A stretch of 46,326 nucleotides of DNA from Hymenobacter crusticola (GTDB lineage: Bacteria; Bacteroidota; Bacteroidia; Cytophagales; Hymenobacteraceae): NCBI RefSeq assembly GCF_002154225.1, contig NZ_MTSE01000003.1, positions 695,750-742,075 of the forward strand, read 5' to 3'. Position 1 is the stretch's first letter. Every line of letters starts with the position of its first letter. Below are positions 14,619-23,613 of this stretch, in pieces. The notes beneath the pieces were generated by a model. That model ran no database searches and was not told the origin of the DNA. It saw nothing but the letters and a program-made list of their open reading frames with translations. A program made the translations under genes and the position numbers.

Positions 14619-16601
14619 TTGCCTGAACAACCTACGTATACCGACCCCTACGCGCTAGAGAAAGAACTGCGCAAAGTCCAGGCGCTCCTGAAGCTGGAGC
14701 AGCAAGAAGACCTGGAGCAGTTCAAGATCAAGAGTGCCAAAACCAGTATTGCCGAGCGGCAGCACCGCGGCCTGACCTGGTATCCTGTTAAAATCACCAA
14801 AGAAGAAATTGGCTTCGGCGGAAAGCTGGTGCTAGAGCTAGAGCGCCCGGCCAGTCAAAACAGCCTGCACTTGTTCCAAGTTGGCCGCAACGCCGCCCTC
14901 TTCGGCAACATTCCGAACCGCGCCGCCACCGACCGCCCTACGCTCAACGGCGTGATTACGGCCGTGCGTCGCAATAAGATCCTGCTGGCCACCAACAAAG
15001 AAGATCTCCCCGATTGGGTCGATGAAGGCAAGCTAGGCGTCGACCTGACGTTCGATGAGGTGAGCTACCGCGAGATGGAGCACGCCTTGCAGAAGGTAAT
15101 GGGCGCCTACGAAAACCGCCTCGCCGAGCTGCGCGACATTCTGCTCGGTGGCAAGCCGGCCCGCTTCAAAGACGAAAGCGAAGCCACACTCTACTACCCT
15201 AGCCCCCTGAACGAGTCGCAATTGGCGGCCGTGCGCCACGTGCTGGCGGCCAAGGACGTAGCCATCATCCACGGTCCGCCCGGCACGGGCAAAACGACCA
15301 CGCTGGTGCAGGCAATTCTGGAAACCATCCGGCGCGAGCGGCGCGTGCTGGTGTGCGCCCCGAGCAACACCGCCGTGGATTTGCTCACCGAGAAGCTAGC
15401 CGAGCGCGGCGTAAATGTGATTCGCATGGGCAACCCCTCGCGGGTGTCAGATTTGCTGCTGGAACACACGCTCGACGCTCAGATTATGGCGCACAAAAGC
15501 TACCCGGAGCTGAAATCGATGCGGCAAACGGCTGAGCAGTACCGCGAAATGGCCGGCAAGTTCAAGCGCCATTTTGGCTGGGAGGAGCGCGAACAGCGCC
15601 GCATGCTGAAAGAGCAAGCCCACCAGATACTGCAAGATTCCGACAACCTAGAGCGCTACATCACCGAAGACCTGCTCGACAAAGTGCAGGTCCTGACCTG
15701 TACGCTCGTGGGCGCCGGCAACCGTGCTATTCGGCACCTTACTTACGAAACGGTGTTCATCGACGAGGCCGCGCAAGCATTGGAGCCCGGCTGCTGGATT
15801 CCCATCACGAAGGGCAACCGCGTGGTGCTGGCCGGCGACCACCAACAGCTGCCGCCCACCGTGAAAAGTGAGCAAGCCGCCCGCGACGGTCTGCGCGAAA
15901 CGCTGTTCGAAAAGTGCATCACGCGCCAGCCCGACTCTGCCCGCATGCTCACGGTGCAATACCGTATGCACGAGCAGATCATGGAGTTTAGCTCCGAGCA
16001 GTTCTACGACGGCAAGCTCATTGCCCACGAAAGCGTGCGCCACGCCGACCTAGCCGACTACGACTTGCGCTTCGCCCCCGACCTAGCCGTGGAGTTCTTG
16101 GACACGGCCGGTTTCGGCTTCCAGGAGCTAGGTATTCCCGAAAGCCGCTCGGTGGCCAACCCCGAGGAAGCCGACCTGCTGCTGCGCCGCCTCTCGGAAC
16201 TGCTGAGCGTGTACGTACCCGAAGACCACCTCACCGACTTACTCACGGTGGGCGTCATTGCACCGTATCGCGCCCAGATCAACTACTTGAAAGACAGAGT
16301 AGAAGAAGTACCCGAGCTAGCCGAAATGGTAACCCACCGCCTACTCTCAGTCGGTACGGTCGATTCCTTCCAAGGTCAAGAGCGCGACATCATCTGCATC
16401 ACCATGACGCGCTCCAACGATACCGGCGACATCGGCTTCCTCTCCGACATTCGTCGCATGAACGTGGCTATGACCCGCGCCCGCCGCAAGCTCCTCATCG
16501 TCGGCGACTCCAGCACCCTAGGTCGCCACGATTTCTACAAGGCATTTCTGGATTATGTGGAGAGCATTGGCGCTTACCGTACGGCTTGGGAAATGCAGTA
16601 G
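14619..16601 (+). CDS. UPF1/IGHMBP2-like SF1B helicase
   Basis: A 660-residue superfamily 1 helicase. After an N-terminal 190-residue region with a beta-barrel-like segment comes Walker A GPPGTGKT (219-226), motif Ia (VLVCAPSNTAVDLL), Walker B DEAA (382-385), motif III GDHQQLPPTV, motif IV/V region MLTVQYRMHE, and the C-terminal VDSFQGQERDI and NVAMTRARRKLLIVGD blocks. The DEAA box and the QYRMH and TRAR motifs place it in the UPF1-like group with IGHMBP2/SMUBP-2 and Dna2-type enzymes, which translocate 5'-3' on nucleic acid. The start is TTG 14619; a later start would shorten a conserved N-terminal coiled coil. It is monocistronic. Its bacterial role is unknown; DNA or RNA repair is likely. 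Confidence 0.9.
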   Translation: MPEQPTYTDPYALEKELRKVQALLKLEQQEDLEQFKIKSAKTSIAERQHRGLTWYPVKITKEEIGFGGKLVLELERPASQNSLHLFQVGRNAALFGNIPNRAATDRPTLNGVITAVRRNKILLATNKEDLPDWVDEGKLGVDLTFDEVSYREMEHALQKVMGAYENRLAELRDILLGGKPARFKDESEATLYYPSPLNESQLAAVRHVLAAKDVAIIHGPPGTGKTTTLVQAILETIRRERRVLVCAPSNTAVDLLTEKLAERGVNVIRMGNPSRVSDLLLEHTLDAQIMAHKSYPELKSMRQTAEQYREMAGKFKRHFGWEEREQRRMLKEQAHQILQDSDNLERYITEDLLDKVQVLTCTLVGAGNRAIRHLTYETVFIDEAAQALEPGCWIPITKGNRVVLAGDHQQLPPTVKSEQAARDGLRETLFEKCITRQPDSARMLTVQYRMHEQIMEFSSEQFYDGKLIAHESVRHADLADYDLRFAPDLAVEFLDTAGFGFQELGIPESRSVANPEEADLLLRRLSELLSVYVPEDHLTDLLTVGVIAPYRAQINYLKDRVEEVPELAEMVTHRLLSVGTVDSFQGQERDIICITMTRSNDTGDIGFLSDIRRMNVAMTRARRKLLIVGDSSTLGRHDFYKAFLDYVESIGAYRTAWEMQ

Positions 16602-16643
16602 TCTTTTCTGGTTTGTCATGTAAGCAATGGATACAGGGGTGGT

Positions 16644-17252
16644 TCACTGCTCGATAAACTTAACATGCCTAATCGCTGCTGTATTGGTTTGGGTAGAAAC
16701 CCAGCAATCAATTTCCTGCAGGTAGCTATTATAGTTTAGCCTATCTGAAAATTCTAGAATTTCCTGATAGGCTACATTTACATAGTAGCGCTGATTTGTA
16801 GCATCGTAATGCCCTACCCCATTGCCAATCTGCTTTACGGTATGCAGTTGGTTTTGTCTTGTATGCAGCAAGGTGAGCTTTTCGATAGAATGTTTTCGCG
16901 GATTCAGTTCGACCCGCAAGCTCAACATGCCGTTGGGTGTTTTTTTGACGGGCATGGTTGCCGTATATATAACTGATTGACTATCAACATTTATCAGCTT
17001 TACGTCTTGATATGGAGTGCTTGGGTCCGGGACAAGCATTTCAGATTCATCGTTTTCGCTACTACGTCCAACCTGCCAAGGACCGATAAAAGAATCCTGC
17101 CAAGGGCTGGGAAAAGTCTCCTTATTCGAAGATTCAACTGCACTAGCTCGATCTTCAACAGTGGAAATGGGAGTTGTGGAGGGCTCGGAATGACATTGTG
17201 TTAAGACCAAACCTAAAAACATAGATAGCAAATTACTTGAGGGAATGCGCAT
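16644..17252 (-). CDS. Hypothetical exported protein
   Basis: I do not recognise this protein of about 202 residues. Read from ATG 17252 (another in-frame ATG lies 8 codons upstream), it opens with a hydrophobic signal-like stretch ending in LVLTQC, a weak lipobox because Gln precedes the Cys. A Ser/Thr-rich linker follows. The remainder has alternating polar and hydrophobic strands (about 85-200), including an NPRKHSIEKLTLLHTR segment. The base composition is lower in GC than the helicase beside it. No operon partner. Confidence 0.55.
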   Translation of the reverse strand: MRIPSSNLLSMFLGLVLTQCHSEPSTTPISTVEDRASAVESSNKETFPSPWQDSFIGPWQVGRSSENDESEMLVPDPSTPYQDVKLINVDSQSVIYTATMPVKKTPNGMLSLRVELNPRKHSIEKLTLLHTRQNQLHTVKQIGNGVGHYDATNQRYYVNVAYQEILEFSDRLNYNSYLQEIDCWVSTQTNTAAIRHVKFIEQ

Positions 17253-17336
17253 AGAAATAAGATAAGCTTCTTTCAATAGGCCTAGAAAGAATCAAGCAGT
17301 CAAATACTTAGTAAGTATATTCGTCTTTCAACCAGA

Positions 17337-17377
17337 AACCAACAAGCCAGCTATTCATCGTAGCTGGCTTGTTGGTT
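17337..17377 (-). terminator. 17-bp perfect hairpin after the NHL/SMP-30-like gene
   Basis: Arms 17337-17353 and 17361-17377 pair perfectly with a 7-base loop. It begins 20 bases after the stop of the minus-strand beta-propeller gene. The trailing T-run is poor, but stem length and position support termination. Confidence 0.75.
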
Positions 17378-17396
17378 CCTGGTAAGAGCAAGAATC

Positions 17397-18554
17397 TTAC
17401 TTCAGATCAATGTACGACTCCGTGTGCGGTGCGTCCGACTTCGTATTTACGAAGTGCTTCACAGGATTATCGTAGTCGGAAATGTAAAGACGTTTGCCTT
17501 TCAGCAGCACTTCGGCGGGTTGATCGAGCTTACCGCCGGCACCATCGGTATCGGGGTTTTGAGCTAGGGTCGTTACGGTGTTGTCTTTCAGATTAACGAC
17601 AAAAATGGCGTTCTGACGAGCACCCGTGATGTACGCTTTGTCCGAGGCACGGTCGATAACGAGGCCGTCGATACAGGTGATTTTGTCGCCTTTGAGTGGC
17701 AGTGCTTCCTGTTTCGCCAGTGTGCCGTCGGGCTTCATCGTCATTTTATAGAAGGTACCGTCGCCGAAGGAGCCGGTGTAGAAGTTGCCTTGGCTGTCGT
17801 AATCAAGTCCATCAGCACCGTTGTCCACGCCGGTTTCGTTCACCTTCGTTGTGAACATGGTCAGCACGTGCGGGTCTTTGGTTTTGGGCTTGAGGTGAAT
17901 AGGGCCTTTCGCTCTTTTCAGCTCGTCGAGGGTGAAGACCAGCACGGCGCTGCCTTTGTCGTTGTCGGCCATATCCCACTGGCTGTCGGTCACGTAGAGT
18001 TTGTTGCCCTTCCATACCACCGCGTTGGCCAGCGCGAAGCTGTCTACGGCCGTTTCGATAGGGCCGGGCTTACCGTTTTGCATGCGCACCCGCATCAGCC
18101 GCGACACGAATTTCTTACTGTTTTCGTATTGGTTTTCAGCGTAGTACAGGTTACCATCGGGCCCAAAAGCTAGATCCATAGGGGCTGCTTTCTTGGTGGT
18201 GGGCTCCACGGGCAGGTTGGTGATGTACGGCTTGGCGGAGTCGCCGACTATTTCTAGGATGGCCGCTGGGTAGCTGTTATTAGCTAGGTTTGGTATGGAA
18301 AGCAGTACGTTACCGTTGGGCGCTAAGGCTAGGCCGTCGGGGGTATTATACTTTTCAGGAAGCTTAAAGAGCAGCTTGGGGCTGCCGACGGTCGGGATGC
18401 TATCAGCGGGCACGCCCATGGTATCAGCGGCCGCTTTGGTGGTGGCGGTAGAATCGGCGGAAAGGGAAGTGTTGGCTTCGGTCTTGGTTGAATTTTGCTG
18501 GCAGCTAGCCAGCAATGCGCCGCCGATAAGCAACGGAAGAAATTTAGGATTCAT
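17397..18554 (-). CDS. SMP-30/NHL-type beta-propeller lipoprotein
   Basis: A 385-residue lipoprotein from ATG 18554; an upstream in-frame ATG would add 13 residues before the signal and is less likely. The signal ends in the lipobox LLASC, followed by a Thr/Ser/Ala-rich linker. The body has repeated propeller strands such as LALAPNGNVLLSIPN, LAFGPDGNLYYAENQ, NKLYVTDSQWD, LDYDSQGNFYTGSFGDG and VIDRASDKAYITGA, as in SMP-30/gluconolactonase-like and NHL proteins. Asp/Asn-rich turns suggest calcium binding. It is likely an envelope-anchored sugar-lactone hydrolase or binding protein. The gene is transcribed alone, divergently from slyD. Confidence 0.82.
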   Translation of the reverse strand: MNPKFLPLLIGGALLASCQQNSTKTEANTSLSADSTATTKAAADTMGVPADSIPTVGSPKLLFKLPEKYNTPDGLALAPNGNVLLSIPNLANNSYPAAILEIVGDSAKPYITNLPVEPTTKKAAPMDLAFGPDGNLYYAENQYENSKKFVSRLMRVRMQNGKPGPIETAVDSFALANAVVWKGNKLYVTDSQWDMADNDKGSAVLVFTLDELKRAKGPIHLKPKTKDPHVLTMFTTKVNETGVDNGADGLDYDSQGNFYTGSFGDGTFYKMTMKPDGTLAKQEALPLKGDKITCIDGLVIDRASDKAYITGARQNAIFVVNLKDNTVTTLAQNPDTDGAGGKLDQPAEVLLKGKRLYISDYDNPVKHFVNTKSDAPHTESYIDLK

Positions 18555-18807
18555 ACAGGTGTGCGAGTAGAAGTGAGGTTTGGCGCCACACAAGGCAACG
18601 GTTTAACCAAATTTTAATGCTCAGCTTAACGCATAGAAGGTAAAGCAGTTAGGCTAATGCCAAAATCTTGCATATGGCTCGTCACAAGCACTTAATTTGT
18701 ACACCTTTGCTAGCTCCTTCCGTCCTTTTCCGGGTTATTTCCGTAACTAGCTATCCTAATTACTAATCCGACACCCAAAAAACGGACACCCCGTCCACCC
18801 CTGTAGC

Positions 18808-19323
18808 ATGGCCCAGATCAGCCCCAACAAAGTCGTCACCATCACTTACGACCTGAGCGTGACGGACGAAAACCAAGAGAAAGTACTGGTAGAATCAGCC
18901 GAAGCCGATGCACCCATGGTGTTCATCTTTGGCCACAGCGGCCTACCCGAGGAGTTTGAAAATCAACTAGACGGCAAAGGTGCCGGCGACGCGTTCAGCT
19001 TCTCCCTCACCCCCGACCAAGCCTACGGCGACTACGATCAGCAGGCCGTGGTAAGCATCCCAAAGCAGGTATTCGAAATCGACGGCAAGGTTGATGAGGA
19101 GATGCTGCAAGTGGGTAACTTCCTGCCCATGGCCGATAACGAAGGCAACCACATGCAAGGCAAAATCGTGGAAATTGGCGCCGACACGGTACAAATGGAC
19201 TTCAACCACCCCCTGGCCGGCATGGTGATGCACTTTGATGGTAAAGTAGAAGGCGTGCGCGACGCCACGCAGGAAGAGCTCGACCACGGCCACGTGCACG
19301 GCGAAGGCGGCCACAACCACTAA
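18808..19323 (+). CDS. slyD: SlyD-type FKBP peptidyl-prolyl isomerase
   Basis: A 171-residue FKBP-type prolyl cis-trans isomerase of the SlyD kind. It begins with KVVTITYDLSVTDENQEKV, has the FIFGHSGLPEEFENQLDGKGAGD active-site region and the inserted-in-flap chaperone domain (about residues 75-125), then returns with VQMDFNHPLAGMVMHF, a strong SlyD signature. The C-terminus is a His-rich tail (HGHVHGEGGHNH) that may bind Ni or Zn. The enzyme catalyses proline isomerisation and has chaperone activity in the cytoplasm. It ends at a strong terminator. A decayed copy of its 3' end plus terminator occurs at 23465-23639. Confidence 0.93.
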   Translation: MAQISPNKVVTITYDLSVTDENQEKVLVESAEADAPMVFIFGHSGLPEEFENQLDGKGAGDAFSFSLTPDQAYGDYDQQAVVSIPKQVFEIDGKVDEEMLQVGNFLPMADNEGNHMQGKIVEIGADTVQMDFNHPLAGMVMHFDGKVEGVRDATQEELDHGHVHGEGGHNH

Positions 19324-19344
19324 GCACTTGCACGTTGTTCTACG

Positions 19345-19374
19345 AAAAAACGGGGCTTTATGGCCCCGTTTTTT
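19345..19374 (+). terminator. Rho-independent terminator of slyD
   Basis: AAAAAACGGGGC and GCCCCGTTTTTT form a 12-bp stem with a 6-base loop 21 bases after the slyD stop, followed by more T. The same hairpin design recurs after the slyD remnant at 23614-23639. Confidence 0.9.
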
Positions 19375-19483
19375 GTTTTAGCTAGTTCGGCAAGCCTAGC
19401 TGGTGCGGGCGTCTGCTAGCTATTTACTAATGTCACTGCCTGCCTTTGTCCGCTAATTAAGCTCAGAACAATGCTATTTAATC

Positions 19484-21166
19484 TTGGACAGGTGGTACAT
19501 TTGGTTTAAGCAGTTACTTATTTTTATCAGCCGCTTTCTCATCCGATCTATCCATCTTATAGCTTCCCTGCTTCCTGACTTTGAATACGATATCTTTATT
19601 AGCTACCGGCATAACGACAACCTCTTCGACGGTTGGGTAACCGAGTTTGTGACGCGCTTACAGGAAGAACTAGCGGCAACTATCAAGGAACGCTTAAGCA
19701 TTTATTTCGACAAAAATCTGCGCGACGGGCTGAGCGATACTGCGCTGGTGGCACCTAGCCTAGAACACCGACTCCGCGCCTTCATCTTGATACCGCTGAT
19801 TTCGCAGACGTACTGCGATACGGAGCGGTTTTCCTGGAAGCACGAGTTTTTGCCCTTTCACCAGCAGGCCAGCCACGACCGGCTGGGGCTCTACCTGCGC
19901 CTGCCTAGTGGCAACGTTGGGTGCCGCATTCTGCCCCTGCGCATCCACAACCTCGATTCGAGCGACGTACACCTGCTCGAAACCACGCTTGGCGGGCACC
20001 TGCGCACCATCGATTTTGTGTACGAAGACCTAGGGGTGAACCGGCCGCTGCGCGCCAAAGACGATGAACTGCCGCGCCCAACCGGGGGGCTGCTCTACCG
20101 CAACCAGATCAACAAGGTAGCCAACGCCATCAAAGAGTTGGTAGCGGCTGTTAAGCAGCCCGCGCCGTTTGTTTCCCCGGCGGTCTTCGGGGCACCTTCC
20201 ATCCTGCCCCTGCCCACGCCGACGACCACTTTTCCCGTGGCAGTGCCGGCTGCTGCCCCGTCGCTCCCCCCGCCACCGTCAGCGGGGCCCGTGGTGTTTC
20301 TGGCCTGGACCTCCAAAGAGCTAGCTGCCCGGCGTGAGGAGTTGGCGCTCGTCTGTACGAAGGCCGGCTTACAGGTGGTGCCCAGCACCGATTGTCCTCT
20401 GGATGAGGAAGAATTTCGGGTGCGTACGCAGGAAGCAGCGGCGGCGGCCACGTGCGCGGTGCACCTGCTGGGCAACGAGTTCGGCCGTCGTTTCGAGGAA
20501 GAGGAAGATTGCTCTTTTCCCATGTTTGCCTACCAGGAAGCCCGACGCTTAGCTGCCACCCGCCCCGCGTTTCGGCAATTTATCTGGTACTGTCCGGACG
20601 AAGCCTTGGCGGTAAAACCCGCCCAAAAAACCTTCGTGAACAACATTCGCAATGAGCTGACGGAGCGGTGCACGTTTACGAGTGCCCTGAGCGCCATGCA
20701 GCTGGTGCAAGACCTGCGCAGCACCCTCTCGCAAGCCAGTCCCCCACCGCTCCACCTCGACAAAGAAACGGATATCTTCTTTGTATATAACCAGTTAGAC
20801 AGTGAAGAGGCCAACGAGATTACCGACCGACTTAGCGAAGAAATTCCCCTGGAACTCCTCATTATTGAGCCCAATAGCGAAGATTTATACAAGGAAATAA
20901 CCGTTCGAACGATTCCGAAAAGCAAGCTGGCGGTGGTGTACTTCAAGCACAGCGCCGACTGGGCCCTGCCCTTCGTGAAGCAGATCTGGCGCCTAGTGGG
21001 CGGGGCGGGTTCTTCCACGCCTATCTTGTTTGTGGGCGAAGACGAGCCCGTGCACAACCGATTACGGACCTTCAAAGCTCCGCGGGTTATTTCCTGCATT
21101 CAGCCGCACCAAGGGGTGAGCGAGGAAGTCCGGCGCATCTTTCAGCAGGTAGACGCTCGGTCGTAG
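19484..21166 (+). CDS. Multi-TIR-like protein paired with STAND NTPase
   Basis: A 560-residue protein. A hydrophobic stretch (about residues 5-30) comes first. Residues 35-195 are a TIR domain of the type common in Bacteroidetes: YDIFISYRHND, then IPLISQTYC, then FSWKHEF, where W118 and E121 could be the WxxE-type catalytic pair for NAD+ cleavage. A Pro-rich linker (about 225-265) leads to a second module, 268-405, resembling DUF4062/TIR-like folds (VVFLAWTSKEL, CAVHLLGNEFG). A third, 425-555, begins DIFFVYNQLD and repeats the alternating strand-helix pattern with SKLAVVYF. The likely start is TTG 19484; an in-frame TAA lies 28 bases upstream. It runs 4 bases before the STAND gene, so the pair is one operon. 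Immune function is inferred. Confidence 0.8.
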   Translation: MDRWYIWFKQLLIFISRFLIRSIHLIASLLPDFEYDIFISYRHNDNLFDGWVTEFVTRLQEELAATIKERLSIYFDKNLRDGLSDTALVAPSLEHRLRAFILIPLISQTYCDTERFSWKHEFLPFHQQASHDRLGLYLRLPSGNVGCRILPLRIHNLDSSDVHLLETTLGGHLRTIDFVYEDLGVNRPLRAKDDELPRPTGGLLYRNQINKVANAIKELVAAVKQPAPFVSPAVFGAPSILPLPTPTTTFPVAVPAAAPSLPPPPSAGPVVFLAWTSKELAARREELALVCTKAGLQVVPSTDCPLDEEEFRVRTQEAAAAATCAVHLLGNEFGRRFEEEEDCSFPMFAYQEARRLAATRPAFRQFIWYCPDEALAVKPAQKTFVNNIRNELTERCTFTSALSAMQLVQDLRSTLSQASPPPLHLDKETDIFFVYNQLDSEEANEITDRLSEEIPLELLIIEPNSEDLYKEITVRTIPKSKLAVVYFKHSADWALPFVKQIWRLVGGAGSSTPILFVGEDEPVHNRLRTFKAPRVISCIQPHQGVSEEVRRIFQQVDARS

Positions 21167-21170
21167 CTAG

Positions 21171-22949
21171 ATGGCGCCGCCCTATGAACCCGAACCTTTC
21201 TTGTTCGGCCCTGACGAACCCATTTGCCCCTATACGGGCCTGCGTACCTTCACCGAGGAAGAAGCTATTTACTTTCGGGGGCGCGAAACCCATGTGGAGA
21301 AATGCTTAGCCTTGCTGAGTGAAAAGCGCTTCGTGATGATTACGGGCGCCTCAGGCGACGGTAAATCGTCGCTGGTTTTTGCGGGCCTGGTGCCCGAAGT
21401 AAGGTCTGGCTTTCTGCGGGGACGCTACAGCAACTGGGCCGTAGCTACCTTCCGGCCCGAGCGCAGCCCCCTACGCAACATGGCGCAGGCGCTAGCTACC
21501 ACACTCCAACTGGAAGGCAGCGCGGCGGCCGTCGAAACGGAGCTAGGTCAGGGCTTCTCGTCGCTGGTGCAGCTCTACCAGGCCTCTTCTCTTTGCCCCC
21601 CGGCAGAGCTGCCCGCTAGCCTTCCCGTGGCCGAGCAGCGGCAACATCAGCTACAAGCCGCTAACCTGCTACTGATTGTCGATCAGTTTGAGGAGTTTTT
21701 TACTAACCCCGAAAACTACAGCGGCGACGAGCCAAACACGGCGGCCCAGACGGTAGTGAACCTGCTGTTGGAAACCACGCGACTGGCCCAAGCCGAAAAC
21801 TTGCCCATCTACATCGTCTGCACCATGCGCTCCGACTTTGTGGGGCAGTGCGCGGAGTTCCAGGGGTTGATTGAGCAAATCGGCACGAGTCAGTACTTCG
21901 TACCTAGGCTGCTGCGCCACGAGTTTGTGGAGGTAATCAAGGAGCCGGCGTTGCTCAGTGGCAACCGCATCAGCGAGCGGCTCGTGCAGCGCCTGCTTTA
22001 TGATATTCGCTACGGGCAAGACCAACTGCCGGTGTTGCAGCACGCCCTGCGCCGCATCTGGCTAGCCGCCGACCAGGGCCGCGAGGAAATGGACCTGATT
22101 CACTACGCCATGGTGGGCGGTCTGAGCGACGAATTGCCTCTCGCCGACCAGGCTAGGTTTGAGCAGTGGCGGGCTAGCCTTTCGTCCCAGCAGCAGGAGT
22201 TTCTGCTAATGAGCCCTTCCCTGCGCAACGTGCTGGATGCCCACGCCAACCAGCTCTACTACGAAGCCAACGACCGTTACAACCAGGCTTTTCAGCCCGC
22301 GCTGCCGCTGGGCATGGCCGAGCGCGTCATTGAACAGACCTTCCGCGTACTCACCCGCACGGATGGCCAGCGCGTGGTCCGCAACCGCCTGACCGGTGCC
22401 GAAATCACCGCCATTCTCAACGACGAAGCATTGCCTTGGCCGGTGGTGTGCCGCATTCTGCGGCCTTTCCGCCAGCCTGGCACCACGTTTCTTTCGCCTT
22501 TCATCAGCGAAGATGAGGACGATAGCGCCGTGCTGCCACCCGAAGCAGTGCTGGACATCACCCACGAAAGCCTGATTCGAAACTGGGGTCACCTAGCCCA
22601 ATGGGCGAGCCAAGAAGCCGAAGATGTGCGCATTGCGCAGGACTTCATCCAGCAGGCTAACCGCTGGCAGGCTAACGATGAAAACACAGGCTTCTTGCTG
22701 CCAATTGGTCCCTACACGTACTTCTCAGCGTGGAACCGCCGCAAGAACGACAACGCAAGCTGGTTGGCCCACTACGTCGATACCGGTGTCGATTCGGGGA
22801 ACCGACCCCACCTGCCCATCAACGACCAGCTTTACGCCGAATTCGGTGGCGAGCAAGTATTGCAGCATTTTGGCTGGTCGGGCGGTGCCCGCATTCACGC
22901 CATGATCGGCGAGCTGTTCGGCCACGCACTGCGAAAGGACCGCATCTAG
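21171..22949 (+). CDS. nSTAND NTPase, C-terminus truncated/chimeric
   Basis: A 592-residue STAND-class NTPase. It opens with the nSTAND1-like leader CPYTGLRTFTEEEAIYFRGRE, has Walker A GASGDGKSS (59-67), Walker B LLIVDQFEEFF (near 166-176) and a winged-helix-like region ending with LDITHESLIRNWGHL. Family resemblance continues to about NASWLAHY near residue 535. The last 55 residues, from roughly 22780, are antisense to the conserved end of the GH108 gene on the other strand, so they are probably not native. Members of this family usually carry WD40 or other sensor repeats C-terminally; none are here. The protein may be non-functional or constitutively altered. It is expected to sense a trigger and activate the TIR partner. 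Confidence 0.82.
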   Translation: MAPPYEPEPFLFGPDEPICPYTGLRTFTEEEAIYFRGRETHVEKCLALLSEKRFVMITGASGDGKSSLVFAGLVPEVRSGFLRGRYSNWAVATFRPERSPLRNMAQALATTLQLEGSAAAVETELGQGFSSLVQLYQASSLCPPAELPASLPVAEQRQHQLQAANLLLIVDQFEEFFTNPENYSGDEPNTAAQTVVNLLLETTRLAQAENLPIYIVCTMRSDFVGQCAEFQGLIEQIGTSQYFVPRLLRHEFVEVIKEPALLSGNRISERLVQRLLYDIRYGQDQLPVLQHALRRIWLAADQGREEMDLIHYAMVGGLSDELPLADQARFEQWRASLSSQQQEFLLMSPSLRNVLDAHANQLYYEANDRYNQAFQPALPLGMAERVIEQTFRVLTRTDGQRVVRNRLTGAEITAILNDEALPWPVVCRILRPFRQPGTTFLSPFISEDEDDSAVLPPEAVLDITHESLIRNWGHLAQWASQEAEDVRIAQDFIQQANRWQANDENTGFLLPIGPYTYFSAWNRRKNDNASWLAHYVDTGVDSGNRPHLPINDQLYAEFGGEQVLQHFGWSGGARIHAMIGELFGHALRKDRI

Positions 22950-23234
22950 GCTCAGCGGGTTCCAGTACGACGCTTTGTAGAAGCTCATTATCAACGCGTT
23001 CAGCGTGGCCTCGGCTTCCAGGGCTTTGCTCAACGCCCGCCACCCGGCGCGCGGCACTGGCGTCGGCAAGGCTGCACGGGCTTTTACCGCGTCGACAGTT
23101 GGCCAGCCAGACCATTTCGGGTTCGAGACGCGGGCAATGCCTTTGTAAGTTTCGCCGCCGGGGTCTTGCAGATCGTGGCAATAGCCCCCTTCATGGGCGA
23201 GCAGCGTTGGAAAATAGTGGGTAAAATCAGCCAT
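22725..23234 (-). pseudogene. GH108 lysozyme-like gene, 3'-truncated
   Basis: A 169-codon frame from ATG 23234. It encodes a glycoside hydrolase 108 (ZliS-type muramidase): LLAHEGGYCHD gives the catalytic E15, then DPGGETYKGIAR, then YWNPLSLDAV. The second domain (peptidoglycan-binding type 3) begins VAEQLADHGVNAGTARP and reaches VVDGQVG (residues 137-143, ending at base 22806). The usual remainder of the domain, some 40-50 residues ending in an Arg/Trp-rich tail, is missing and is replaced by unrelated residues antisense to the STAND gene. I read it as 3'-truncated by a deletion that fused it tail-to-tail to the STAND gene. The N-terminal catalytic domain is intact, so activity is possible. 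Confidence 0.72.
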
Positions 23235-23464
23235 AGCAGGAATAAATAGTGTAGGATCGGTCGAGTTAGATAAGGGCGCTACTAAAGCAGCGGAACTACT
23301 AGCCGCTCGGATGCCACTAGCAGTGCGTTTCGAGCGTCATAGCCTGGATTCGGCAAGGGATAATCCCGGGATTAATCTAAGATAAAAAATAACGTCCTTG
23401 TCTTTTTATCCAAGAAAAAGTTTCTGATTTACAAAAGCTTACCTAGTTCCTTCTCTCGACAGCT

Positions 23465-23609
23465 TGCTTATGAAGTCGCAGGAACAGACACGGTGCAGAC
23501 GAACTTCAACGGCAAACCAGAAGACGCACGCGACGCCTCGCGGGCAGCGCTCGACCACGGTCACATGCACGACGAAAGCAGCCATCATCGAAAACTGCGT
23601 TCGGGCTGA
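23465..23609 (+). pseudogene. Decayed slyD 3' fragment
   Basis: A frame ending at TGA 23607 encodes a degenerate version of the SlyD C-terminus. Shared blocks in order are E-[IV]-x-x-DTVQ-x-x-FN, GK-x-E-x-x-RDA, and LDHGH-x-H-x-E-x-x-H. About 15 residues between the first two blocks (HPLAGMVMHF region of SlyD) are deleted, and the stop is lost so that RKLRSG is appended. No start or catalytic FKBP domain precedes it. Its terminator also matches that of slyD. It lies 4.1 kb downstream of the intact gene, same strand, on the far side of the TIR-STAND-lysozyme group. Confidence 0.78.
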
Positions 23610-23613
23610 AACG

